DNA from: Pseudomonadota bacterium
GTDB taxonomy: Bacteria > Pseudomonadota > Gammaproteobacteria > Xanthomonadales > Rhodanobacteraceae
NCBI GenBank assembly: GCA_025351555.1
Contig: JANXVS010000524.1
Coordinates: 1-5,481 of the forward strand
Length of the DNA stretch: 5,481 nucleotides
Direction of reading: 5' to 3'
In this document: positions 1 to 5,481 of the stretch, one piece after another
Position numbering within the stretch: position 1 is the stretch's first letter
Layout of the letters: each line of letters begins with the position of its first letter
The notes under the pieces: generated by a model
Database searches by the model: none
What the model saw: the letters and a program-made list of their open reading frames with translations, nothing else
What the model was told of the DNA's origin: nothing
Position numbers and translations under genes: made by a program

Positions 1-314
1 AACAGATGCTGGATATTCTCAAGCAGCGTCTGGCCGCCCGACATATCGATATCGGCTGCGCCGAGATTGCCGATCCCGAAATCAATTTGGCCACCGCGCG
101 CCAGAAGATCACCCTGAAGCAAGGCATCGATCAGGCACTAGGCAAGGATATCGTCAAGCGCCTGAAGGATTCCGGACTCAAGGTGCAGGTGCAGATTCAG
201 GGCGACAAGTTGCGCATCACCGGCAAGAAGAGAGACGACCTGCAAACCGCCATTGCCTTCCTGCGCGGAACCGACATCACCATGCCGCTGCAGTTCGAGA
301 ATTTCCGCGATTGA
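1..314 (+). CDS. yajQ: YajQ-family nucleotide/c-di-GMP-binding protein, 3' part
   Basis: This is the C-terminal part (about 104 residues) of a YajQ-family protein, a small cytosolic protein usually about 160 residues long with two ferredoxin-like domains. Family members have been reported to bind nucleotides or RNA, and in Xanthomonas and Pseudomonas to bind cyclic di-GMP. Recognisable segments are LKQGIDQ, VQVQIQGDKLRITGKKRDDLQ and the nearly invariant tail PLQFENFRD, followed by TGA at 312-314. The reading frame is open to the left edge: the codon before the ATG at 6-8 is CAG, and KQ-MLDIL matches the interior of the family, so the ATG at 6 is an internal methionine and the true start lies about 55-60 codons upstream of the window. 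The stop overlaps or closely precedes arfB. Identification is by sequence resemblance; ligand binding is inferred from the family. Confidence 0.93.
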   Translation, partial: QMLDILKQRLAARHIDIGCAEIADPEINLATARQKITLKQGIDQALGKDIVKRLKDSGLKVQVQIQGDKLRITGKKRDDLQTAIAFLRGTDITMPLQFENFRD

Positions 315-325
315 GCGGCGAGATC

Positions 326-745
326 ATGCAAATCACCGCCACGCTGCAAATCCCAGAAAGCGAACTTGTGGAAAGTTTCGTGCGCGCTTCCGGGCCCGGT
401 GGGCAGAACGTGAACAAGGTCGCCTCGGCGGTTGAGTTGCGCTTCGACATCGCACAGTCTGGTGCGCTGCCCGAACCCTTGCGCGCGCGCCTGCTAGCGC
501 GCCGCGACCGGCGCCTTACCGCAGACGGCGTGCTCGTGATCCAGGCCAGCCGGTTCCGCGACCAGGCGCGCAATCGCGAGGACGCGCGTGAGCGCTTGGC
601 CGACATTGTGCGCGCCGCACTGCATGTGCCAAAGAAACGTGTGGCGACGAAGCCGACGCGCGGCTCGCAGGAACGCCGCATCGCGTCGAAGAAGAAGCGT
701 TCCGAGCACAAGCAGGGTCGCGGCAAAAGCTGGAGCCTGGAATGA
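326..745 (+). CDS. arfB: Alternative ribosome-rescue factor ArfB (YaeJ), peptidyl-tRNA hydrolase
   Basis: ArfB frees ribosomes stalled at mRNA 3' ends without a stop codon: its GGQ loop hydrolyses peptidyl-tRNA in the peptidyl-transferase centre while a basic C-terminal tail occupies the empty mRNA channel. In the 139-residue product, GGQ is at residues 25-27 within SGPGGQNVNK, followed by the class-I release-factor-like core (VELRFDI, DGVLVIQASRFRDQ). Residues 103-135 form a Lys/Arg-rich tail containing RRIASKKKRS. There is no codon-recognition domain, so it is not RF1/RF2. The length matches E. coli ArfB (140 aa). I chose ATG 326 because the family starts about there and GGCGAG lies just upstream. 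An in-frame TTG at 311 would add five residues and overlap the yajQ stop as TTGA. It overlaps the next gene by 4 bp. Confidence 0.93.
   Translation: MQITATLQIPESELVESFVRASGPGGQNVNKVASAVELRFDIAQSGALPEPLRARLLARRDRRLTADGVLVIQASRFRDQARNREDARERLADIVRAALHVPKKRVATKPTRGSQERRIASKKKRSEHKQGRGKSWSLE
732..735 (+). promoter_or_regulatory. Ribosome binding site of the acyltransferase gene, inside arfB
   Basis: GGAG lies 6 nt before the ATG at 742, within the last codons of arfB. It supports the ATG at 742 as the start over the in-frame ATG at 778, and fits translation coupled through the ATGA overlap. Confidence 0.6.
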
Positions 746-1335
746 GTGCACCAGTTTTTAAGGGTGTACCGCCGAACATGCCACAGCTCGGGCCGTCCTT
801 CGCCGCGCCAATCTGCCGCTGGATTTTCGCCCGCAGCGGCTGGCGCATGGCCGGGCAATTTCCGGATGTCGCAAAACTCGTCGTGATCGCCGCACCGCAT
901 TCGAGCAACTGGGATGTCTTCTGGGGCTTGATGCTGAAGGTAGCCTTGCGCCTGGACGTGCATTTCATTGGCAAGCGCGAGGCGTTTTTCTGGCCCCTCG
1001 GGCCCTTGCTACGTGCTGTCGGCGGCATGCCGATCGACCGCAAGGCTGCCCATGGCGTGGTCGGCGAGATGGCGCGGGAGTTCGCCGCCCACGAGCGTTT
1101 CTGGCTGGCGATCGCGCCGGAAGGCACGCGCAAGAAAGTGCACAAGTGGAAAAGTGGCTTCTGGCATATCGCGCGTGCCGCGAAGGTGCCGATCCTGCCG
1201 ATCTACTTTCACTATCCGGAAAAAACCATCGGCTTCGGCCCGCTGATCTATCCAACCGCCGATGGCGACGCGGATATGGCGCGCATCCGCGAGTTCTACC
1301 AGCCATGGCAGGGCAAGAACCGGGGCACAGTCTAG
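742..1335 (+). CDS. PlsC-type lysophospholipid (1-acylglycerol-3-phosphate) acyltransferase family protein
   Basis: This 197-residue protein belongs to the PlsC/LPLAT superfamily, which transfers acyl chains from acyl-ACP or acyl-CoA to lysophospholipids or related acceptors at the inner membrane. The diagnostic catalytic motif H-X4-D is present as HSSNWD (His53, Asp58). Block II is GGMPIDR at 94-100, the acceptor-binding block is PEGTR at 126-130, and block IV is VPILPIYF at 149-156. It is shorter than classical PlsC (about 245 aa) and lacks an obvious N-terminal transmembrane helix. The hydrophobic segment around 82-93 may mediate membrane contact. It is probably a compact side-branch acyltransferase, and the actual acceptor cannot be told from sequence. 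Translation is likely coupled to arfB through the ATGA overlap. Its TAG stop shares the CTAG at 1332-1335 with the convergent LysR gene. Confidence 0.85.
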   Translation: MSAPVFKGVPPNMPQLGPSFAAPICRWIFARSGWRMAGQFPDVAKLVVIAAPHSSNWDVFWGLMLKVALRLDVHFIGKREAFFWPLGPLLRAVGGMPIDRKAAHGVVGEMAREFAAHERFWLAIAPEGTRKKVHKWKSGFWHIARAAKVPILPIYFHYPEKTIGFGPLIYPTADGDADMARIREFYQPWQGKNRGTV

Positions 1336-2378
1336 CGCTCCGAGTGTCCCGACTCGTAATAGTCGCCGCGCACAAACAATCCCGGCTTGATCAAATCGAT
1401 AAAGGCGCGCGCCTGGGGCGACAGATATTTTCCCTTGCGCGCGACCACGCCATAACTGCGCTGCGGGAAGTAACGGCGCATATTGCGCACGGCCAGACGC
1501 TCGTGGTCGGTGTCGTTGATGCAGATGCCGGTGACGATCGAGATGCCCAAGCCCATCGCCACGTATTGCTTGATCACTTCCCAGCCGCCCACCTCAATCG
1601 CCACGCGATACGGCACCTTGCGTTGCTGGAAAACCAGATCGACCAGCCGGTAGGTGGTCAAGCGTTGCGGCGGAAGAATCAATCCATACGGCGACAAATC
1701 CTCAAGCACGATGTCGGTCTTTGCCGCCAACGGATGATCCCGCGGCAGGATCAGCATCGGATCGAACCAGTGCACCGGCTCATAGGAAAGATCGTGCGGC
1801 ACGTCGAGCATCGAGCCGACGGCGAAATCGACCTGATCCGAGCGCAATAGCGCCAGACCGTCCTTGCCGGTGACGTTGGACAACTGCAACCTCACCTCGG
1901 GAAAGTGTTCGCGGTAGTCGCGCACCAGTGACGGCAGCAGGTACTGGATGGTGGAAGCACCAGCGGCGATGTTCACTTCGCCGGCATCAAGCCCCTGGCG
2001 CAGGGTGCGGAATTGCTGATCGAGATTTTCCACGCCTTCGACCAACGGCCGCGCCAGGTCGTACAGCATTTGTCCTTCGCGGGTGAGCGCCAGACGCGGA
2101 CGGGTGCGTTCCAAAAGGCGCGCACCCAGTTCCTTTTCCAGCGCCGACAGTTGCAGGCTGACCGAGGACGCCGACAGGAACAGGCCATCGGCAGCGCGCG
2201 CGATGCTGCCGAACTTCACCGCATAGCAAAACGCCCGCAGCTGCTTGAGCCGGTTGCCTTTGTAGTAAAACCGCGCCGGCCCCTTGGCGGCCTTACGCTT
2301 GCGCCTCGTCTTGGGCTTGGCACGTGGACGCGATGCCACGGGATTGCCGCTTTCCAGATTCAAACGGTCGTTCGACAT
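1332..2378 (-). CDS. LysR-family transcriptional regulator, likely controls aceBA
   Basis: With ATG 2378 the product has 348 residues. A winged helix-turn-helix spans about 43-100 (RLKQLRAFCYAVKFGSIARA, then SVSLQLSALEKELGARLLER, then LTREG). The effector-binding domain follows at about 133-335; GLGISIVTG at 276-284 is typical of the second effector-domain lobe. Residues 16-41 form a strongly basic tail (RPRAKPKTRRKRKAAKG) that typical LysR proteins lack. No ATG, GTG or TTG occurs between this tail and the helix-turn-helix, so the tail is genuinely encoded. Even the nearest alternative start, GTG at 2339 (residue 14), keeps it. A TTG at 2393 would add five residues, but ATG 2378 is preferred; neither has a strong ribosome binding site. 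Divergence from aceB makes it the likely activator or repressor of the glyoxylate shunt. That role and its effector are inferred. Confidence 0.9.
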   Translation of the reverse strand: MSNDRLNLESGNPVASRPRAKPKTRRKRKAAKGPARFYYKGNRLKQLRAFCYAVKFGSIARAADGLFLSASSVSLQLSALEKELGARLLERTRPRLALTREGQMLYDLARPLVEGVENLDQQFRTLRQGLDAGEVNIAAGASTIQYLLPSLVRDYREHFPEVRLQLSNVTGKDGLALLRSDQVDFAVGSMLDVPHDLSYEPVHWFDPMLILPRDHPLAAKTDIVLEDLSPYGLILPPQRLTTYRLVDLVFQQRKVPYRVAIEVGGWEVIKQYVAMGLGISIVTGICINDTDHERLAVRNMRRYFPQRSYGVVARKGKYLSPQARAFIDLIKPGLFVRGDYYESGHSER

Positions 2379-2422
2379 TGCGCTCGGATTCAAGGAATTA
2401 GGAATACTTTGAATTTGTTAAA

Positions 2423-2451
2423 CTATTAGATTGAAACATTCAGTTTGTCAA
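2423..2451 (-). promoter_or_regulatory. Candidate sigma70 promoter of the LysR gene
   Basis: On the minus strand there is a perfect consensus -35, TTGACA (plus positions 2446-2451), a 17-nt spacer, and a poorer -10, TAATAG (2423-2428, 3 of 6 matches). Transcription would start near 2416, giving a leader of about 38 nt to ATG 2378. The -35 lies inside one arm of the TTTGT repeat pair, so a regulator bound there would affect it. This would suit autorepression. Confidence 0.4.
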
Positions 2452-2458
2452 ATAGATT
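2431..2458 (+). promoter_or_regulatory. Candidate aceB promoter
   Basis: TTGAAA at 2431-2436 (5 of 6 to the -35 consensus) and TAGATT at 2453-2458 (4 of 6 to the -10) are separated by 16 nt. The start would be near 2465, about 43 nt before the aceB ATG. It overlaps the opposite-strand LysR promoter candidate almost completely. The weak -10 would fit a promoter that needs an activator. Assignment is by eye only. Confidence 0.3.
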
Positions 2459-2493
2459 TATTCTGGATTAGCCTGCTGCTCCGCAACATCGAT

Positions 2494-2498
2494 AAGGC
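2494..2498 (+). promoter_or_regulatory. Ribosome binding site of aceB
   Basis: AAGGC, 9 nt before the ATG at 2508, is a moderate Shine-Dalgarno match. It sits in the loop of a possible 7-bp hairpin (TGCTGCT at 2474-2480 with AGCAGCA at 2500-2506). Confidence 0.5.
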
Positions 2499-2507
2499 AA
2501 GCAGCAC

Positions 2508-4121
2508 ATGTCAGCAGTACCGGAATACTTGGAATCAGACGTCGAGCACCAGCAAATCAGCCTGCGAGGAATGCTGCGCCCAGGTTTCGAGGCCATCCTG
2601 ACGCCGGCGGCGCAGACCTTCCTTGCCGAGCTGCATCGTCGCTTCGATGCCAAACGGCTCGACTTGCTGGTTGCGCGCGTCGAGCGTCAAGTCCAGTTCG
2701 ATGCGGGCCAATTGCCGGATTTCCTCACCGAAACCCGCGTCATCCGCGAATCAGATTGGTGCGTTGCGGAAATTCCGGCCGCGCTGCGCGATCGCCGCGT
2801 CGAGATCACCGGGCCGGTCGAGCGCAAGATGATCATCAACGCGCTCAATTCCGGCGCGAAAGTGTTTATGGCCGATTTTGAGGATTCCACGGCGCCGACC
2901 TGGGACAACCTGATCGAAGGCCAGATCAACTTGCGCGATGCCGTCGACGGCACGATTGAGTTCCATTCGCCGGAAGGGCGCGAGTACCGTCTGAATTCCG
3001 ATCCTGCGGTGCTGATGGTGCGTCCGCGCGGTTGGCACCTGCCGGAAAAACACGCCCTGGTCGACGGCGAAATCATGGCCGGCGCGCTGTTCGATTTCGG
3101 CCTGTTCGCTTTCCACAATGGGAAAACGCTGCATTCGGGGGATCGCGGCCCGTATCTGTATCTGCCCAAGCTGCAAAGCCATCAAGAAGCCGCGCTGTGG
3201 GACGAGGTGATCGAATTCGCCGAGCATCGCCTCGGCCTGGCCGTAGGCAGCATCAAGGTCACTGTACTGATTGAAACCCTGCCCGCGGTATTCCAGATGC
3301 ACGAGATTCTGCACGCGCTGCGCCGACGTTGCGTCGGCCTGAATTGCGGACGCTGGGATTACATTTTTTCCTACATCAAGACGTTTCGCCGGCATCGTGA
3401 TCGCGTATTGCCGGAGCGCAGCCAGGTTGGCATGACCGTGCCGTTCCTGAAGAATTATTCGGAGTTGCTGATCCAGACCTGCCACCGCCGCGGTGCCTTC
3501 GCGATGGGCGGCATGGCCGCGCAGATTCCAATCAATGGCGATCCGCGAGCGAACGAAGCCGCGCTCACCCGTGTGCGCGCGGACAAACTGCGCGAAGTCA
3601 GCGCCGGCCACGACGGCACCTGGGTTGCACATCCCGGCCTGATTCCAGTCGCGCGCGAGATCTTCGATGCGCAAATGCTGACACCTAATCAACTACAAGT
3701 CGCGCGCGCGGACGTGCGCGTGAGCCGCGACGACCTCATCGCCGCGCCCGCCGGCACGATCACGCGCGCCGGGTTCCTCAACAACATCGACGTCTGCGTG
3801 CGTTATCTGGCCGCGTGGCTCGACGGCTTGGGCTGTGTGCCGATCCATCACCTGATGGAAGACGCGGCAACCGCTGAAATTTCGCGCGTGCAGTTGTGGC
3901 AGTGGCTGCATTGCGATTCCGCGCTCGCGCTCAACGACGGCACTCCGATCGACTTCGCCTTGTTCGATACCGCGATCCTGCGTATCGGCGAACGTCTGCC
4001 GGATCACGGCCTGCCCGGTCAGGGCCGCGTTGCCGAAGCCGCGCGCATGCTGACCGAGCTCACCCATGCAACCGAACTTTTCGATTTCCTGACCTTGCCC
4101 GCGTACGCGTGCCTGGTCTGA
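2508..4121 (+). CDS. aceB: Malate synthase A (EC 2.3.3.9)
   Basis: This enzyme condenses glyoxylate with acetyl-CoA to give malate, the second step of the glyoxylate shunt, in the cytosol. The product has 537 residues, the usual length of the A isoform (E. coli 533). Family blocks in order are [14 protein letters not shown] (119-132), [11 protein letters not shown] (172-182), [19 protein letters not shown] (254-272), [15 protein letters not shown] (277-291), [14 protein letters not shown] (328-341), [10 protein letters not shown] (369-378) and [11 protein letters not shown] (450-460), ending in FDFLTLPAY. By constant offset from the E. coli enzyme, the predicted active-site residues are Arg172 and the general base Asp452, with Glu256 and Asp284 as Mg2+ ligands; all are present. 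It lacks the large inserted domain of malate synthase G. It is first in an operon with aceA, 77 bp downstream, and divergent from the LysR gene. Confidence 0.97.
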   Translation: MSAVPEYLESDVEHQQISLRGMLRPGFEAILTPAAQTFLAELHRRFDAKRLDLLVARVERQVQFDAGQLPDFLTETRVIRESDWCVAEIPAALRDRRVEITGPVERKMIINALNSGAKVFMADFEDSTAPTWDNLIEGQINLRDAVDGTIEFHSPEGREYRLNSDPAVLMVRPRGWHLPEKHALVDGEIMAGALFDFGLFAFHNGKTLHSGDRGPYLYLPKLQSHQEAALWDEVIEFAEHRLGLAVGSIKVTVLIETLPAVFQMHEILHALRRRCVGLNCGRWDYIFSYIKTFRRHRDRVLPERSQVGMTVPFLKNYSELLIQTCHRRGAFAMGGMAAQIPINGDPRANEAALTRVRADKLREVSAGHDGTWVAHPGLIPVAREIFDAQMLTPNQLQVARADVRVSRDDLIAAPAGTITRAGFLNNIDVCVRYLAAWLDGLGCVPIHHLMEDAATAEISRVQLWQWLHCDSALALNDGTPIDFALFDTAILRIGERLPDHGLPGQGRVAEAARMLTELTHATELFDFLTLPAYACLV

Positions 4122-4198
4122 TTCCGGATAGTACATTTTCAACAACGCTGCACTTTCCATTCTTCCATATTGCAAATTCACGCACACGAGGATTCGCC
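4122..4198 (+). other. aceB-aceA intergenic spacer
   Basis: This 77-bp spacer is AT-richer than its flanks. I see no hairpin followed by a T-run, so no intrinsic terminator, which supports co-transcription of aceB and aceA. No convincing sigma70 pair was found. CATATT at 4166-4171 resembles a -10 but lacks a -35 at proper distance. Confidence 0.5.
4188..4192 (+). promoter_or_regulatory. Ribosome binding site of aceA
   Basis: GAGGA, 6 nt before the ATG at 4199, is the strongest Shine-Dalgarno in the window and better than that of aceB. This would fit higher translation of isocitrate lyase than of malate synthase, as in E. coli. It fixes the aceA start. Confidence 0.7.
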
Positions 4199-5481
4199 AT
4201 GAAGACCACCTTCCCCACCGCCGAACAGATCAAGATCGACTGGCAGAACAACCCGCGCTGGAAGGGCGTGACCCGCCCGTATTCGGCCGAAGACGTGGTG
4301 CGCCTGCGCGGCACCGTGCCGGTGGAGCATTCACTGGCGAAAATCGGCGCGGAAAAACTCTGGCGCTATCTGCAGACCGAGGATTTCGTCAACGCGCTCG
4401 GCGCGCTGACCGGCAACCAGGCCATGCAGCAGGTGAAAGCGGGCTTGAAGGCGATCTATCTTTCCGGCTGGCAGGTGGCCGCCGATGCGAATCTGGCCGG
4501 CCAGATGTATCCGGACCAGTCGCTGTATCCGTCCGACTCGGTCCCAGCCGTGGTCAAGCGCATCAACAATACTTTGCTGCGTGCCGATCAGCTCAATCAT
4601 GCCGAAGGCGACGACAGCATCGATTTCCTGCAGCCGATCGTGGCCGATGCCGAGGCCGGTTTCGGCGGCGTGCTCAATGCGTTCGAACTGATGAAGTCGA
4701 TGATCGAAGCCGGCGCCGCCGGCGTACATTTCGAGGATCAGCTGGCCAGCGTGAAGAAGTGCGGCCACATGGGCGGCAAGGTGCTGGTGCCGACGCGCGA
4801 AGCGGTCGACAAGCTGGTCGCCGCGCGCCTCGCGGCCGATGTGATGGGCGTGCCGACCCTGCTCGTTGCGCGCACCGACGCGGAGGCCGCTGATCTTCTG
4901 ACCGCCGATATCGACGCGAACGACCAGCCGTTCTGCACCGGCCAGCGCACGGTGGAAGGCTTCTACAAGACCCGCAACGGGCTCGACCAAGCGATCAGTC
5001 GCGGCCTTGCATACGCGCCGTATGCGGATCTGGTCTGGTGCGAAACCGGCAAGCCCGACCTCGCCTTCGCGCGCAAGTTTGCCGAGGCTATCCACGCGAA
5101 GTATCCGGGCAAGCTGCTCGCCTACAACTGCTCGCCCTCGTTCAACTGGAAGAAGAATCTGGATGACGCCACGATCGCCAGGTTCCAGAAGGAACTCGCC
5201 AGCTACGGCTACAAGTTCCAGTTCATTACCCTGGCCGGTTTCCACGTGCTCAACTACGGCATGTTCAATCTCGCCCACGGTTATGCACGCCGCCAGATGA
5301 GCGCGTTTGTCGAATTGCAGGAAGCCGAGTTTGCGGCCGCCGACAAGGGCTTCACCGCGGTCAAGCATCAGCGCGAAGTCGGTACCGGCTATTTCGATAC
5401 GGTGACGCAGACGATCCAGGGCAGCCAATCCTCGACCGTCGCACTCAAGGGTTCGACCGAGGAAGAGCAGTTCCAACCGGT
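4199..5481 (+). CDS. aceA: Isocitrate lyase (EC 4.1.3.1), cut at window end
   Basis: This enzyme splits isocitrate into glyoxylate and succinate, the first committed step of the glyoxylate shunt, in the cytosol as a tetramer. I translated 427 codons without a stop. The signature KKCGHMGGK is at residues 186-194 with catalytic Cys188. Other family segments are [10 protein letters not shown] (89-98), [10 protein letters not shown] (148-157, with metal-binding Asp150), HFEDQ (177-181), [10 protein letters not shown] (224-233), CETGKPDL (281-288), [14 protein letters not shown] (310-323) and [10 protein letters not shown] (391-400). It resembles the roughly 434-residue enterobacterial type, without the large insertions of eukaryotic enzymes. 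The last visible residues (GSTEEEQF) match the C-terminal end of E. coli AceA (GSTEESQF), so only a few codons plus the stop should lie beyond the edge. Whether aceK follows is not visible. Confidence 0.97.
   Translation, partial: MKTTFPTAEQIKIDWQNNPRWKGVTRPYSAEDVVRLRGTVPVEHSLAKIGAEKLWRYLQTEDFVNALGALTGNQAMQQVKAGLKAIYLSGWQVAADANLAGQMYPDQSLYPSDSVPAVVKRINNTLLRADQLNHAEGDDSIDFLQPIVADAEAGFGGVLNAFELMKSMIEAGAAGVHFEDQLASVKKCGHMGGKVLVPTREAVDKLVAARLAADVMGVPTLLVARTDAEAADLLTADIDANDQPFCTGQRTVEGFYKTRNGLDQAISRGLAYAPYADLVWCETGKPDLAFARKFAEAIHAKYPGKLLAYNCSPSFNWKKNLDDATIARFQKELASYGYKFQFITLAGFHVLNYGMFNLAHGYARRQMSAFVELQEAEFAAADKGFTAVKHQREVGTGYFDTVTQTIQGSQSSTVALKGSTEEEQFQP

Larger units (their letters stand above)
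2379..2507. promoter_or_regulatory. Divergent LysR gene / aceB control region
   Basis: This 129-bp gap between divergent genes is sharply AT-rich from about 2388 to 2465 in otherwise GC-rich DNA. Candidate operator elements include: TTTGTTAAAC at 2414-2423 and GTTTGTCAAA at 2443-2452, an imperfect inverted repeat (8 of 10) with a 19-bp spacer that also reads as a direct TTTGTnAAA repeat at 30-bp phasing (about three helical turns); ATTCAA at 2388-2393 against TTGAAT at 2409-2414, a perfect 6-bp inverted repeat with a 15-bp spacer; and TGAA-ACA-TTCA at 2432-2442. LysR proteins typically bind such dyads in a shared promoter region and regulate both directions. Which dyad is used cannot be decided from one sequence. 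Confidence 0.7.
2401..2535. repeat. 14-bp direct repeat pair flanking the aceB leader
   Basis: GGAATACTTTGAAT at 2401-2414 and GGAATACTTGGAAT at 2522-2535 agree at 13 of 14 positions, 121 bp apart. The first copy is at the LysR-gene-proximal end of the control region. The second is inside aceB and encodes part of its N-terminus (residues 6-10, EYLES). The pair may be distal operator copies; coincidence is not excluded. Confidence 0.45.

Noticed and set aside
277..963. 228-codon minus-strand open frame opposite arfB and the acyltransferase
   Set aside because: The opposite strand carries the GGQ protein and the start of the PlsC-type protein with intact motifs; the antisense product has no recognisable domain.
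1341..1356. Hairpin CGAGT-N6-ACTCG just after the acyltransferase stop, as a terminator
   Set aside because: The stem is only 5 bp, no T-run follows, and it lies within the LysR coding sequence, so an intrinsic terminator is not supported.
1146..1850. 234-codon plus-strand open frame across the acyltransferase end and the LysR gene
   Set aside because: It overlaps two well-supported genes in other frames, and its His/Arg/Gln-rich product is typical of a reverse reading of a GC-rich gene.
2751..3692. 313-codon minus-strand open frame opposite aceB
   Set aside because: It is antisense to conserved malate synthase blocks, with composition typical of a shadow frame and no recognisable motif.
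4122..4198. Independent aceA promoter in the aceB-aceA spacer
   Set aside because: AT-rich, but no -35/-10 pair at acceptable spacing could be found by eye.
4331..5476. 381-codon open frame on the minus strand opposite aceA
   Set aside because: It lies wholly antisense to a well-conserved isocitrate lyase frame, shows no recognisable family or domain pattern, and is expected where GC-rich codon use avoids reverse-strand stops.

Overview
This window looks like ordinary chromosomal DNA from a GC-rich gammaproteobacterium. The proteins and gene order fit the Xanthomonadales (Xanthomonadaceae or Rhodanobacteraceae) best. That placement is an inference from protein resemblance, high GC with GC-ending codons, and a LysR-type gene (not iclR) divergent from aceB. 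No mobile element, CRISPR array, rRNA or tRNA was seen.

Left part (1-1335, + strand): three tightly packed genes. The 3' part of yajQ (nucleotide-binding, c-di-GMP-associated family) is followed by arfB (a GGQ peptidyl-tRNA hydrolase that rescues stalled ribosomes) and a small PlsC-type lysophospholipid acyltransferase. Spacing is 11 bp or a 4-bp overlap between the first two, and a 4-bp ATGA overlap between the last two. They are probably co-transcribed, although their functions are unrelated.

Middle (1332-2378, - strand): a LysR-type regulator transcribed towards the first cluster. Its stop codon overlaps the acyltransferase stop inside one CTAG palindrome. It has an unusually long basic N-terminal tail before the helix-turn-helix.

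Divergent control region (2379-2507): an AT-rich island between the regulator and aceB. It holds a consensus -35 for the regulator, a weaker overlapping promoter candidate for aceB, inverted and direct repeats suitable as operators, and a 13/14 direct repeat whose second copy lies inside the start of aceB.

Right part (2508-5481, + strand): aceB (malate synthase A, complete) and aceA (isocitrate lyase, cut by the window end within a few codons of its expected stop), 77 bp apart. Together they encode the two glyoxylate-shunt enzymes, which allow growth on acetate or fatty acids. The divergent LysR protein is the obvious candidate regulator of this operon, taking the place that IclR has in enterobacteria. 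No wholly new system was found; the points of interest are the control region, the regulator's odd N-terminus and recognition helix, and the gene-end overlap.
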